Notes: generated by a model not told the origin, from the sequence alone. A DNA stretch of 64,000 nucleotides from an uncultured Flavobacteriaceae bacterium (GCA_947489085.1 CANLCJ010000008.1:43481-107480); one strand, 5' to 3'; positions 8,624 to 18,307 are shown, numbered from the stretch's first letter. A program made the numbers and translations.

Positions 8624-10258
8624 TTACCTTAAATAATCTGTGTAAGTCGCAGTATTCCCGAGGATTTGCTTACTCTTTTCAATATAAGCATCTTTTGTTT
8701 TATAATAGTCGTAAAGACCTTCTCTGTAACTGTAGCGTTTTATAATTTCCTCAGTAAGCTTTTTTAGAATATAATTTTTATGGGCATCTATGGCTTTGTC
8801 TTTCGATTTGTTTAGGCTGGCAATTAATGCATTGTATTCTGTGCCAATAGCATCGTTTAAGTTTTCTTTTGTTGCTGTTTTGTAAGCTTTAAATAATGCT
8901 TTTTCTGTATTTGTAGTAAACGAAAAATCGTTTTTATTTAAAAAACCTTTAAAGGTTTTAAAATCGCTATCGCTGAGTTTAAAAATTTTAAGATTTACAT
9001 TAGGGTTCTTATAATAATACTCTGTTGCAAAGTCAAAAATTAAATCGCTAGACATAATGGCTTTGGTAATGGCAGAATTATTAACTTTATTTAAAACAAC
9101 ATCGGGAAAAACACCGCCACCATCAAAAACCTTTCTGCCATTCTTGGTTTTAAATTCGTTATAATTTTCTTGTTTAACACGTACAGCTTCGCCATCTTTA
9201 TTTCTATTCCAATAATCAAGAGATTGTATACATCTTCCAGAAGGTGTATAGTATCTCGATATGGTTATTTTTACCTGTGTACCATAGGTTAAGCGCTTTG
9301 GGCGTTGTACTAAGCCTTTACCAAAACTACGAGACCCGACAATAACGGCACGATCAAGATCTTGTAAAGTGCCCGATACAATTTCGCTAGCAGAAGCACT
9401 AGAGCCGTCTATTAGCACTACTACAGGAATTTCTGTATCTATTGGTGCATTTTGCGTGAAATATTGTTTGTTGTATTTTTTAACTTTAGATTTTGTTGTA
9501 ACCACCAATTGGCCTTTAGGTACAAATAGATTTACAATATTCACGGCCTCGTTTAAAAGTCCGCCTGGGTTTCCTCTTAAGTCTAAAATAACACGTTCTG
9601 CGCCTTGGGCTTTCAAATCTCTTAAAGCGTAACCCGTTTCTGCAGAGGCTTTACGGTTAAATTTGCTAAGTACAATGTATCCCGTTTTGGCGTCTACCAT
9701 ATCGTAATGTGGTACTGCTTTTATTTCTACTTCGGCACGTTTTATGGTGGCCGTTTGTGTTTTGTTGTTGCGTTTAAATGTTACTGTTATTGTAGATCCA
9801 GAAGCCCCCTTAAGAAGGTTACCAGCATCGTCTTTATAGTCTGCAACACTAATATCGCCTACCTTTATAATTTCGTCTCCAGCTTTTAAACCAGCTTTGT
9901 CTGCGGGATAGTCTTTATAAGGCTCGACGATTATAAGTTTATTTTTTTTCGTTTTAATACGGGCGCCTATTCCTGTGTAATCGCCCGTATTATTAATTCT
10001 TGCAGACTCCACATCTTGTTCGTTTAAAAAACGGGTGTAGGGATCTAAATCTTCCAACATGCTTTTTATGGCCGTATCCATGAGATCTCCGGGGTTGGTC
10101 TCATCTACGTAGTTCATGTTGATCTCTTTGTACAGGGTTGTAAAGATTTCAATTTGCTTGGCAATTTCAAAAAAATCATTTTTAAAAGCGGTGGTACTTA
10201 AAAATACTGTGCATAGTAACACAGGAATAATAACTCTCTTTTTAAAAAGGTGCTTCAT
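8624..10258 (-). CDS. S41 family C-terminal processing peptidase (CtpA/Prc type)
   Basis: A periplasmic or membrane-attached serine protease with a Ser-Lys dyad. An N-terminal hydrophobic segment (residues ~8-26) is followed by the S41 N-terminal region, a PDZ domain (~85-165: GIGARIKTKKNKLIIVEP, then ADKAGLKAGDEIIKVGD) and the catalytic core. That core contains ILDLRGNPGG, DGSSASASEIV with the nucleophile Ser, and GSRSFGKGLVQ with the general-base Lys. The C-terminal ~150 residues are helical and Lys-rich, as in Bacteroidota members. The 544-aa length is normal. It follows the DUF4349 gene by 4 bp, in the rnpA operon. Confidence 0.92.
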   Translation of the reverse strand: MKHLFKKRVIIPVLLCTVFLSTTAFKNDFFEIAKQIEIFTTLYKEINMNYVDETNPGDLMDTAIKSMLEDLDPYTRFLNEQDVESARINNTGDYTGIGARIKTKKNKLIIVEPYKDYPADKAGLKAGDEIIKVGDISVADYKDDAGNLLKGASGSTITVTFKRNNKTQTATIKRAEVEIKAVPHYDMVDAKTGYIVLSKFNRKASAETGYALRDLKAQGAERVILDLRGNPGGLLNEAVNIVNLFVPKGQLVVTTKSKVKKYNKQYFTQNAPIDTEIPVVVLIDGSSASASEIVSGTLQDLDRAVIVGSRSFGKGLVQRPKRLTYGTQVKITISRYYTPSGRCIQSLDYWNRNKDGEAVRVKQENYNEFKTKNGRKVFDGGGVFPDVVLNKVNNSAITKAIMSSDLIFDFATEYYYKNPNVNLKIFKLSDSDFKTFKGFLNKNDFSFTTNTEKALFKAYKTATKENLNDAIGTEYNALIASLNKSKDKAIDAHKNYILKKLTEEIIKRYSYREGLYDYYKTKDAYIEKSKQILGNTATYTDYLR

Positions 10259-10262
10259 AAAT

Positions 10263-11069
10263 TTATTTTTTACGCTTTTTTAGTCGTTTTCTTAACAAAA
10301 ATAGTCCAATAATTACAATTAATACAAGTGGCCAAATGTATAATATACCCAAAATAAAGATGGAAACACCATCTACCCCGCCTTTAATGGCATTCCACAT
10401 TTTAGTACCATAGGAGGATGCTACAGGTGCATTTGCTGTCAACTTATAAAAGTCGATATCTATAGTGCTTAGGGCTACTTTGTTTTTTAAGTATTTTAAG
10501 CGGCCTTGTTTTGCTTCTATCGCTTCTCTAATTTTAGAAAGTTCTCGCTCTATATCTAAAATTTCTTTCACATTTTTAGCTTTATTTAAAAGCTCTAAAT
10601 ACCGCTTTTCTAGTGTGCGTTTTGCTTTTAAACGGGCTTCTATGTCTATAAACTCTTCAGTAACATCTATAGATGAAATGCGTTTAGTATCAAAAAAACT
10701 TACATCTTTACTTATGGTGTTTAGTGTGGGTTGAAACCCTGAAGTGGGAATTCTAACAGTTAAATGTCGCGTTACGGTGTTGTATGAGGTGTGTACATTA
10801 TCATCTTGCACATAACCGCCGTGTTTTTTTAAAGTAGATAGAATATTTTTATAGGTAAGCTCTAGATCTTTAGTTTCGAACTTTAGTTGAGCAGTTTTTA
10901 TAATTTTTTGCCTGCTATCATCAGCAAGCACTGGTTGATTTGCTGTAGCTTGTATTTCACTTTCGTGCCTTAAGGCTTCTGTTGTGTTATATGAAAGGGT
11001 GTCTCCTTTATGAGGCGCACTGCACATAAGGGGGAATAAAACAACTAAGAGATATGATAGTAGCTTCAT
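10263..11069 (-). CDS. DUF4349 membrane protein
   Basis: The N-terminus is a short hydrophobic signal ending Pro-Leu-Met-Cys, possibly a weak lipobox. Residues ~55-215 are the DUF4349 domain (KIIKTAQLKFETKDLELTY near its start, then SIDVTEEFIDIEARLKAKR and a long helix with LDIERELSKIREAIEAKQGRL). This gives a periplasmic coiled coil, followed by one C-terminal membrane span (~237-258) and a basic tail. The function of the family is unknown. Its ATG overlaps the rnpA stop (ATGA) and the S41 gene follows 4 bp later, indicating translational coupling. Confidence 0.85.
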   Translation of the reverse strand: MKLLSYLLVVLFPLMCSAPHKGDTLSYNTTEALRHESEIQATANQPVLADDSRQKIIKTAQLKFETKDLELTYKNILSTLKKHGGYVQDDNVHTSYNTVTRHLTVRIPTSGFQPTLNTISKDVSFFDTKRISSIDVTEEFIDIEARLKAKRTLEKRYLELLNKAKNVKEILDIERELSKIREAIEAKQGRLKYLKNKVALSTIDIDFYKLTANAPVASSYGTKMWNAIKGGVDGVSIFILGILYIWPLVLIVIIGLFLLRKRLKKRKK

Positions 11070-11443
11070 ACACTAGATGTTTTTTTGTGAAATTTGCCAA
11101 ACAGCTGCTTCATACTTGTTTCTACTTGCACAAATGTGGGTTCTTTTTTACCAATATACAAAATCATAAACGCATGCTGTGTATTTAAATTGTTAATAAA
11201 AGCATTTTTATTTAACCGATAAGACTCACGTAGTAAGCGTTTTATACGGTTTCTTTGTACAGCTGTTTTAAAATTACGTTTGCTTACAGATACGCCTGTT
11301 TTTGCTAAAACAGTTTCGGTAAAAGCAGTCTCTAAATAGACCAAACGTAAAGGAAAAGCAGCTACAGATTGCCCTTCGGAAAACAGAGCATCTATCAATT
11401 TTTTGCTTTTAAGCTTTTCTTCTTTGGAGTACGTAAGTTTCAA
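11066..11443 (-). CDS. rnpA: Ribonuclease P protein component
   Basis: A small basic protein that assists the RNase P RNA in maturing tRNA 5' ends. The diagnostic motif FKTAVQRNRIKRLLRESYR is present. I place the start at TTG 11443, because MKLTYSKEEKLKSKKLIDALF matches the usual flavobacterial N-terminus when read in its two halves (MKLTYSKEEKL, KSKKLIDALF). The longer frame to ATG 11494 would add 17 hydrophobic residues unlike the family. The resulting 125 aa is the expected size. The stop overlaps the DUF4349 start codon. Confidence 0.92.
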   Translation of the reverse strand: MKLTYSKEEKLKSKKLIDALFSEGQSVAAFPLRLVYLETAFTETVLAKTGVSVSKRNFKTAVQRNRIKRLLRESYRLNKNAFINNLNTQHAFMILYIGKKEPTFVQVETSMKQLFGKFHKKTSSV

Positions 11444-11517
11444 ACCAGATTGTTTAGACAAGGGTAAAGGTAATAAAATGAAACAGCACAGCAATACGTA
11501 ACTAAAGCAACAAAAAT

Positions 11518-12768
11518 CTACTTTAAGAGTTGGTTAAGGCCTTCGGTTTCAAAAAGAATTCTGCCTATTTTAATATCAGACCAGCCTTTTTTTAGCGTAT
11601 AGGAAAAAGAGGGTATATTGTTAACAAGAGAACAATCTAGATAATAGTTAGATATATCTTTATGTTCTACGTTTTGAAGTTCCTGAATGTGTGTAGAAAT
11701 AATGAAAAATGAATTTTTGTATGCCGTCAAACCTTTTAGGGTTGTTTTACAGATTTCTAAAGCATCTTCAATATTAGTGCCATTAAAAAGTTCGTCGAAA
11801 ACAGCAAAGCAGGTTTTACCATTATTAGCGTTTAGAACTACATTTTTTAGATTTCTAATTTCAGACATAAAATGACTGTAACCACTATTTAGATTATCTT
11901 TTCTATTTATAGCTACAGAAAAACAATTGAAAAAGGGCATATTTGCAGCTGTAGCAGGTATTGCCAAGCCTAAGTGCCCTAAATAGATGCATATAGAAAT
12001 GGCTTTTAAAAAAGTAGATTTGCCAGACATATTGGGGCCGTTAAGCAGTATAACATTTGTTTGACTTTCAAAATTATTCTTAACGGGATTACTAAGAAGC
12101 GGATGGTAAAAATCTCTTAATTTTATGCCCTTTTCGACAAAACGCGGAAATTTAAAACCCTGTTTACAAATGCCTTCATTTAATGATAAATAGGCTTCGA
12201 ACAGAAACAAGTTATCCCAAAATTCCAATAAAGAGCCGTCGTTTTTAATAGAAAAAATGGTTTTAATTATAAGTTTCAGGTTTTTGTGTTTTAAGCCTTT
12301 ACGCTGGATAATTTTTTTGAATTCTTGAAGTTTAAAATGAGACAGTACGTTTGAAAGTGCTTCAATTTTAAAACGAAACGTTTTTGGGAATACGTCTAGG
12401 TTAAGTTTTGAAAAATAATCTGTTTCTAGGCGATGGAAAAACAATATGAGTTGACTGCACTTGCTAGCCAATTCTGTTTTAGATTTACGCTTTGCTAAAA
12501 AGCGGTGTTTAAAATTGAAATCTATAGTATCATTATTCAAAAAATAATAAACCTGATTTAAATAGGATATGGAATAACTGTAACCTTTTAATACGTCTTG
12601 GTTTAAAGTATAACCTTTAAAAATCTGTTGCCTATTTTCTATGGCTTTAACAGAGGTTAAAGGTGTTTTTAATAGTTTTAAAATTCTATCTTTAGTAAAA
12701 GTGTTCTGCGAAGAATCGAATAACGGTAAAAGTTCTTGCTCTATATTTAGATCCTCCAGATTATTCAT
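11518..12768 (-). CDS. MutS-like ATPase without mismatch-recognition domain
   Basis: Only the lever/clamp-like helical part and the ATPase domain of the MutS family are present (416 aa against about 850 for MutS1). The C-terminal half has Walker A GPNMSGKST, the ABC-type signature region around NSGYSHFMSEI and Walker B CFAVFDELFNGTN, then an STH switch (IISTHIQEL). The N-terminal mismatch-binding and connector domains are missing, so it is not the mismatch-repair MutS. Such stand-alone proteins are common in Bacteroidota; the role is unknown (DNA junction handling is one possibility). It lies 29 bp after the 82-aa membrane protein gene. Confidence 0.82.
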   Translation of the reverse strand: MNNLEDLNIEQELLPLFDSSQNTFTKDRILKLLKTPLTSVKAIENRQQIFKGYTLNQDVLKGYSYSISYLNQVYYFLNNDTIDFNFKHRFLAKRKSKTELASKCSQLILFFHRLETDYFSKLNLDVFPKTFRFKIEALSNVLSHFKLQEFKKIIQRKGLKHKNLKLIIKTIFSIKNDGSLLEFWDNLFLFEAYLSLNEGICKQGFKFPRFVEKGIKLRDFYHPLLSNPVKNNFESQTNVILLNGPNMSGKSTFLKAISICIYLGHLGLAIPATAANMPFFNCFSVAINRKDNLNSGYSHFMSEIRNLKNVVLNANNGKTCFAVFDELFNGTNIEDALEICKTTLKGLTAYKNSFFIISTHIQELQNVEHKDISNYYLDCSLVNNIPSFSYTLKKGWSDIKIGRILFETEGLNQLLK

Positions 12769-12797
12769 AGTTACTTTTGTTAGAATGCAAGATTTAC

Positions 12798-13046
12798 TTA
12801 AAGTGTTCTTGTCTTTAATTCTTCTCTTATCCGTTTAAAGCTCAAGTAATTAATAATAACCATAGGAAGAAAAAACACAGGAAGTATAGCAGTAGCGTTA
12901 AGTCCGTTGGCTTTCCAGTTAAAGAAACTAATACTTACCATAAGCAGTACTAAGACAACCAAAATAACAAATGCAATTCTAAATAGTTTGTGTTTTTTTT
13001 GGAGAACAGCTGTTGCTACGTGCTTAAGGTCTTCGCGTTTTACCAT
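12798..13046 (-). CDS. Small two-span membrane protein
   Basis: An 82-aa protein with a basic N-terminus (MVKREDLKHVATAVLQKKHK), two hydrophobic spans (~22-42 and ~50-68) and a basic C-terminus, so both ends are probably cytoplasmic. No family is recognised. Its ATG directly abuts the stop of the M1 peptidase gene, and the MutS-like gene follows 29 bp later, which supports expression within the same leftward operon. Confidence 0.7.
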   Translation of the reverse strand: MVKREDLKHVATAVLQKKHKLFRIAFVILVVLVLLMVSISFFNWKANGLNATAILPVFFLPMVIINYLSFKRIREELKTRTL

Positions 13047-14885
13047 TTAGCTTTTGTTGTTTTTTTGATTAACATCTGCCATAAGACCGCTAGGGTCTAT
13101 CTGGACACTTTTTACTGCTTTTTTAGCCTCGAAGGTATAAGTTGGGTAAGCCCAGGCCCAATCTGGTATTACAGTTGCTGAGGTTGGTTTTTCACCACGC
13201 ATCATTTGTAATGGGATGTAATATTTACCAGAGCTGCCGTCTTTATATGTAACCTTTACATCTATTGGCATGGGCATAAGGCCTATACGCTCTAACGTGA
13301 TGTTTTTTCCTTCTACGGCTTTTACAGCATAATCTATGGTGTTTGTCGTTCTTCCAAAATCAGTCAAGTACCAATCTAACTCTAAGCCAGATACTTTCTC
13401 GGCAACACGAATAAAATCGTTAGGTGTTGGGTGTTTAAAACGCCAATCGTTAAAATAGCGTTTAATGGTTGTTTTTAGGTGTTCTTCTCCAATTACGTAA
13501 GCCAGTTGTGCAATAAACACTTCCCCTTTATTGTAAGCCGAGATGCCGTAGGATTGGTTAAAGGCATAACGGTCTGCATGTGTTGTAAAAGGCTGTTCTT
13601 TTCCAGATTTAGCTAAATAATAATACCCATCGTAAGCTCCTGCAGATGGATTGGGGTCGTTTTTATCAAAGAGTTCGTCCATAGCTTTATGGCTTATATA
13701 ACTGGTAAAACCTTCGTCCATCCATTCGTGTTTAGATTCGTTGGTGGCTAATAAAAACTGAAACCACGTATGAGCCATCTCGTGAGCAGTTACACCTACC
13801 AAACTTCCATAACTTCTTTTACCTGTTATAAGTGTACACATGGCGTACTCCATACCACCATCTCCACCTTGTATAATAGAATATTGTTTATAAGGGTAAT
13901 CGCCAATGTGCTGGCTAAAATATTTCATGAGTTCTACAGCTTTGGGCTGCATTTTTTTCCAAAATGCTTTTTTTTCTTTACTTAAAGTGTTTTTGTAGAG
14001 AAAATGTAGTGTTGGACCGTTAGACATGTTAACGGTGTCGTGAATGTAATCTGGATCGGCAGCCCAAGTAAAATCGTGAACGTTAGGCGCTTTAAAATGC
14101 CATGTTAATTTGTCGGCATTAGAAGGTTGTATTTTAGTGGTTTGGTAACCATGGCCTACCGCATCAGGGTTTTGCAAATAGCCAGAACCACCAACGGTAT
14201 AGTTTTTATCTAGAGTAAGTTTTACATCAAAATTGCCCCAGACACCATGAAATTCTCTCCCTATGTAGGGATCGGCATGCCAACCCTCAAAATCGTATTC
14301 TGCCAATTTAGGATACCATTGCGTCATAGAAAGTGCTACACCTTCTTTACTATTGCGTCCGGAACGTCGAATTTGCAAAGGCACTTGTGCATTAAAATCC
14401 ATATTAAAGGTAACTTTCTCTCCTGGTTGTATGGGGGTTGCTAGATTTACTTCTAGAATAGTACCAACGGTTTTATAAGTTAGTGCTGTGCCGTTTTGAG
14501 CAAGACTATTTACTTTAATAAAGCCTATTTCGTTAGGTTTTAATTTTTGTATCCTGTCTCCAACCCTTTTATCGGGATCTGCAATAGTTCTTGAACGCAC
14601 ATCCATTTCGCTGTTTGGTTGAAACGCATTAAAATACAAATGGTAAAACACCTTATACAGTACATCAGGGGAGTTATTTGTATACACTAATTCTTGTTTA
14701 CCTTTGTAAGTATAGGTGTTAACGTCCATATCTATGGCCATTTTATAATCTACGTGCTGCTGCCAGTATGTACAGTTTGCTTTAGAGGCTAAAGGTGTTG
14801 AAGTTGTTTTAGAACTAACAGATTTGGTAGTGCTACAAGACGTTAATAAAGAGAGACAAATAAGTGTAATTAAAGGATGTTTCAT
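13047..14885 (-). CDS. M1 family metallopeptidase (lipoprotein)
   Basis: A zinc aminopeptidase-like protein. The N-terminus is a lipoprotein signal with the lipobox Leu-Thr-Ser-Cys (Cys17), so it is probably tethered in the periplasm or outer membrane. The gluzincin site HEMAH is followed 18 residues later by the Glu of WMDEGFTSY; the exopeptidase motif region GGDGGMEYAMCT precedes it, in place of the canonical GAMEN. It has 612 aa, with an N-terminal beta-sandwich domain as in M1 enzymes. A hairpin separates it from the S8 protease gene upstream. Confidence 0.9.
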   Translation of the reverse strand: MKHPLITLICLSLLTSCSTTKSVSSKTTSTPLASKANCTYWQQHVDYKMAIDMDVNTYTYKGKQELVYTNNSPDVLYKVFYHLYFNAFQPNSEMDVRSRTIADPDKRVGDRIQKLKPNEIGFIKVNSLAQNGTALTYKTVGTILEVNLATPIQPGEKVTFNMDFNAQVPLQIRRSGRNSKEGVALSMTQWYPKLAEYDFEGWHADPYIGREFHGVWGNFDVKLTLDKNYTVGGSGYLQNPDAVGHGYQTTKIQPSNADKLTWHFKAPNVHDFTWAADPDYIHDTVNMSNGPTLHFLYKNTLSKEKKAFWKKMQPKAVELMKYFSQHIGDYPYKQYSIIQGGDGGMEYAMCTLITGKRSYGSLVGVTAHEMAHTWFQFLLATNESKHEWMDEGFTSYISHKAMDELFDKNDPNPSAGAYDGYYYLAKSGKEQPFTTHADRYAFNQSYGISAYNKGEVFIAQLAYVIGEEHLKTTIKRYFNDWRFKHPTPNDFIRVAEKVSGLELDWYLTDFGRTTNTIDYAVKAVEGKNITLERIGLMPMPIDVKVTYKDGSSGKYYIPLQMMRGEKPTSATVIPDWAWAYPTYTFEAKKAVKSVQIDPSGLMADVNQKNNKS

Positions 14886-14899
14886 GAAAGCAAATTGAA

Positions 14900-14937
14900 A
14901 AGGTTGCCTTACTTAGCACTTGCTTTAAGGCAACCTT
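14900..14937 (-). terminator. Hairpin after the S8 protease gene
   Basis: A perfect 12-bp inverted repeat (14900-14911 and 14926-14937, arms around GGTTGCC/GGCAACC) with a 14-nt loop. On the minus strand it is followed by TTC and only a short T run, so it may terminate partially, letting some transcription through to the M1 gene at 14885. Confidence 0.55.
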
Positions 14938-14954
14938 GGGTATGGTATTAGATG

Positions 14955-16562
14955 TTATTTCGCAATTTTACTAGCCATAACTAAAGCGTTATAGGCATTT
15001 ACAATTTTTCCAGATTTTACAATATTGGAAAATGGTTGGATGTTACTTGTATCGCCACCAACTACAACTTTGGTAGTAATAGGGATACCAGACGTCATAA
15101 TAATTTGTTTTACCTGTGCGGCTGTTAGGCTTGGATAGTACGAACGTAAAAGCGCTGCAACTCCAGCTACAGCAGGCGCAGCCATAGAAGTTCCGCCTTT
15201 AGTATCGTATTCGTTTTCTGGAGTGGTAGAGTATACCTCTGCACCAGGTGCAAAAACATCTACATTGTTTTTACCGTAATTGGAAAATCCAGCCAAAATG
15301 CCAGAACCATATTTTGGGGCTAAGGCGCCTACTCTAATGTAGGTGTTAGAAATTTCTTTTCCGTTTACATTATCATCTGGAAAATTTGGTTTTACATCTA
15401 CATTTTTACTGTCGTTACCTGCAGCATGTACAAATACAACATCTTTTTCGCTGGCATAGGCAATAGCATCTCTTACCCAGTCGCTATGGGTAGAAAAGCT
15501 TTTACCAAAACTACCGTTAATTACTTTTGCACCATTATCTACGGCATAACGTATGGCAAGTGCAACGTCTTTATCGTATTCATCGCCATTGGGAACGGTT
15601 CTTATACTCATAATTTCCACGTTATTAGCAACCCCATTAGCTCCTAATTTGTTATTGCGCTTTGCTGCTATAATACCAGCTACGTGCGTACCATGACTTT
15701 CGTCTTTAGTCACAGGCTTTACATTACCGTTGCCATAAAACTTAGTGCTAAAATCGTCTGGATTATCACCATTAACGCGGCCATTAAAATCTTTATTCAA
15801 CAGAAAATCTAAACGTTCGTTAAAACTTGTTAAGGCACTTTTTAGTTCTTTTAATGCCCCTTGCATAGAGTCTAGACCGTTATTAAACATGTATTGGGCT
15901 ACCTGCTGTGCTTGGCTCAAAGCCTCATCGTCTGTTTTAATAGCATTTACCTCTTCTTTGGTGTACTCTTTTTTACCAAAAAAGCGATTAAGCGTTTCGT
16001 CTGCTGCTTTTACTTGCTGGTAAATAGACTCGTATTGTGTTTTACGTTCTACCCATTTTGGGTATTCTGCATCGTATTCTGCTTTTGCGCGGTTGTAATC
16101 TGGATGGCTGGTATTGCCACTAGCTAAAATTCTAACATATTCCAATTGTTCATTGTAACCGTCTCCTAAAAAGTTCCAGCCATGAACATCATCAACATAG
16201 CCATTGTTATCGTCATCTATACCGTTATTGGGTTTCTCGTCTTTATTAGTCCAAATGTTACCATCTAAGTCTTCATGGTCTATATCTATTCCAGAATCTA
16301 TAACGGCTACAATAACTTTTTTGCCTCTTTTATGTTTTATAAGCGCTTTATAAGCTTTGTCTACACTCATACCAGGAACAGTATCGTTTACTAAATCCAA
16401 ATGGCCCCAATTGTGCTTTTCGGTTTCAGTTAAATCGGAAACCTTCAAAGGAATAGCATCTATATTTTCAATGGGCGTAGAAATTAAAGGCCCAGTACTG
16501 CCGCAACCAAAACACAAAACGGTAGTTGCTGCTGTTAGTGTAAGTTGTTGTATTCTTTTCAT
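14955..16562 (-). CDS. Subtilisin-like serine protease (S8 family)
   Basis: An exported protease with a signal ending in a Cys-containing stretch (CFGCGST); lipidation at Cys20 is possible although the lipobox is not standard. The catalytic triad is visible: Asp in VIAVIDSGIDIDHEDLDGN, His in SHGTHVAGIIAAK, Ser in GGTSMAAPAVAGVAALL. Between Asp and His there is a helical insertion of about 150 residues, typical of Bacteroidota S8 proteins. The 535 aa end soon after the catalytic domain, and no T9SS C-terminal domain is present. It lies 28 bp downstream of the MBL hydrolase gene. Confidence 0.92.
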   Translation of the reverse strand: MKRIQQLTLTAATTVLCFGCGSTGPLISTPIENIDAIPLKVSDLTETEKHNWGHLDLVNDTVPGMSVDKAYKALIKHKRGKKVIVAVIDSGIDIDHEDLDGNIWTNKDEKPNNGIDDDNNGYVDDVHGWNFLGDGYNEQLEYVRILASGNTSHPDYNRAKAEYDAEYPKWVERKTQYESIYQQVKAADETLNRFFGKKEYTKEEVNAIKTDDEALSQAQQVAQYMFNNGLDSMQGALKELKSALTSFNERLDFLLNKDFNGRVNGDNPDDFSTKFYGNGNVKPVTKDESHGTHVAGIIAAKRNNKLGANGVANNVEIMSIRTVPNGDEYDKDVALAIRYAVDNGAKVINGSFGKSFSTHSDWVRDAIAYASEKDVVFVHAAGNDSKNVDVKPNFPDDNVNGKEISNTYIRVGALAPKYGSGILAGFSNYGKNNVDVFAPGAEVYSTTPENEYDTKGGTSMAAPAVAGVAALLRSYYPSLTAAQVKQIIMTSGIPITTKVVVGGDTSNIQPFSNIVKSGKIVNAYNALVMASKIAK

Positions 16563-16590
16563 TATAATATCTTAAATAATGTATTTTACG

Positions 16591-17451
16591 TTAATTAAAT
16601 ATATCGGAGGCTTTAAATGTACTTTTTAATCGTACGCCTTTTTCGGTATGTTTTACAGTTATAATTTCGTTATGGGCATCGTGCTCTAAAAAAAGGTAAT
16701 AGTTATGGTCTGCCGCCAAGTTTAAAAAGGCTTCTTTTTCTGTTAGAGACTGTAGGGGTCTTGTATCGTAACTCATAATGTAAGGCAACGGCAAATGTCC
16801 AGCTGTGGGTAAGAGGTCTGCCATAAAACAAATGGTTTTTCCTTTGTAATGAATCATGGGTATCATCTGCTTTTCCGTGTGCCCATTTGCAACAAAAATA
16901 TCAAAATTTAAAGCGGTATTTTTAAGAATACCTTCGCCTTTGGCATCTATAAATTTAAGGCGTCCACTTTCTTCTATGGGTAAAATATTTTCTTTTAAAA
17001 AAGAAGCTTTCTCTCTTTGATTGGGCTGTGTAGCCCATTCCCAATGGGCTTTATTACTCCAAAAATAAGCGTTTTTAAATGCAGACTCTAAGCCTGTTCC
17101 TTTTGCATTGCGCTGTATGGCACCGCCACAATGGTCGAAATGCAGATGTGTTAAAAACACATCTGTAACATCATCTTTATGAAACCCCTGTGCTTTTAAA
17201 GAACGTTCTAGACTATCGTTTCCCCACAAGTGGTAATACCCAAAAAACGTATCGCTTTGCTTGTTTCCCATGCCTGTATCTATAAGAACAAGGCGATTTC
17301 CTTCCTCTATAAGTAAACACCGTGCGCCAATATCTATCATGTTATTAGCATCTGGTGGGTTGGTTTTACGCCATATCGATCTGGGTACAACGCCAAACAT
17401 AGCGCCACCGTCAAGTTTAAAATTTCCAGAATTAATGGGAAATAAAGTCAT
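16591..17451 (-). CDS. MBL-fold metallo-hydrolase
   Basis: A cytoplasmic metallo-beta-lactamase-fold enzyme (no signal peptide), resembling lactonase or hydrolase members of about 280 aa. The metal-binding motif is THLHFDHCGG, with further ligands in NGHTEKQ (His), MADLLPT (Asp) and EHDAH (His). The substrate cannot be assigned. It is the first gene of the leftward block and is divergent from the small Cys-motif protein gene (139-bp intergenic). Confidence 0.85.
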   Translation of the reverse strand: MTLFPINSGNFKLDGGAMFGVVPRSIWRKTNPPDANNMIDIGARCLLIEEGNRLVLIDTGMGNKQSDTFFGYYHLWGNDSLERSLKAQGFHKDDVTDVFLTHLHFDHCGGAIQRNAKGTGLESAFKNAYFWSNKAHWEWATQPNQREKASFLKENILPIEESGRLKFIDAKGEGILKNTALNFDIFVANGHTEKQMIPMIHYKGKTICFMADLLPTAGHLPLPYIMSYDTRPLQSLTEKEAFLNLAADHNYYLFLEHDAHNEIITVKHTEKGVRLKSTFKASDIFN

Positions 17452-17555
17452 AGAAAACGAAATTACAAAATATGCTTAAAATGCATCATAGTGTTAAGGC
17501 AATATTATCAATAAAATAAAAAAGTTAAAGCACTGTTTTACATAAAGATTAATCG

Positions 17556-17563
17556 TAAATTTG
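17556..17563 (+). promoter_or_regulatory. -7 element for the Cys-motif protein gene
   Basis: TAAATTTG fits TAnnTTTG and ends 26 nt before the TTG start at 17590. It supports transcription of a short leader and rules out a much longer N-terminus. Confidence 0.55.
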
Positions 17564-17589
17564 CCGCGTCTTATGTTTTATCGAAGGTT

Positions 17590-17973
17590 TTGAAACAATT
17601 TTTCTCATATATACTATTGCTAACTTTGGTTTTAAGACCACTATATAACGTAGGTTATGTTGCCTATTTTGAGTTAAATATAGATTATATTATAGAAACC
17701 TACTGCGAAAATAAGGCTGCACCAGAACTTAAATGTAATGGAAAATGCCACTTGGCAAACCAATTGGCGTTTCGAACGGATACAGAAACTTCTAGCGATG
17801 CCTTATTCAATTCGTTTTACGAGGCATTTTTACCTGTGTACTTTCAAGACTACAAAATGCAGGATTTAAGCTTAGCTAAGACTGCGCTTAATTTGAATAA
17901 CTGGAATTACAGCAGCGCACACGCATCTTTTTGTGCCAAAGTGTTGAGTCCTCCTCCAGAATGGGCTTGTTAA
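17590..17973 (+). CDS. Small Cys-motif protein next to TonB receptor genes
   Basis: A 127-aa protein with one N-terminal hydrophobic segment (residues ~4-16, signal or anchor). It contains a Cys cluster, YCENKAAPELKCNGKCHLANQL, seen here as YCENKAAPELK followed by CNGKCHL; this C-x8-C-x3-C arrangement suggests metal binding. No named family comes to mind, but similar short CNGKC proteins occur near TonB-dependent receptors in Bacteroidota, to my recollection. The start is TTG 17590; no in-frame ATG exists upstream and a -7 element precedes it. The receptor and PepSY genes follow on the same strand. Confidence 0.7.
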   Translation: MKQFFSYILLLTLVLRPLYNVGYVAYFELNIDYIIETYCENKAAPELKCNGKCHLANQLAFRTDTETSSDALFNSFYEAFLPVYFQDYKMQDLSLAKTALNLNNWNYSSAHASFCAKVLSPPPEWAC

Positions 17974-18307
17974 ATACAAAGTGGTAGCAGATCTTAAAAA
18001 AAAGGATTGCAAATTTAATATCGAAAACATCTTGCTTTATGAGTTAGTGCTTACGTTGTTTTGTATGTAATAAACCTTTTTATGCTATAGTTAAAATAGT
18101 ATAGAACTGCCACATTACCCCTAATTACAAGCTTAGTAAATATTAGCGTTTTAAGTTTTAAGAGTTCTCGTATAAATTATTTTTAGGAGAACAAGTGCCT
18201 TTGGGCTGCTTAAATTTTAAACACTTATTAAGGTGTAGCAAATTAAAGCAGTTGCTATAGTTTACGTTTTAGAACACATTCAGTTAAGAAAAAGAAAACA
18301 TTAAAAA
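17974..18307. other. Leader region upstream of the TonB receptor gene
   Basis: No ORF with support and no convincing -7 element or riboswitch-like structure is visible. It separates the Cys-motif gene from the receptor gene and may hold the receptor's regulatory region (a Fur-type site could be here, but I see no clear one). Confidence 0.3.
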
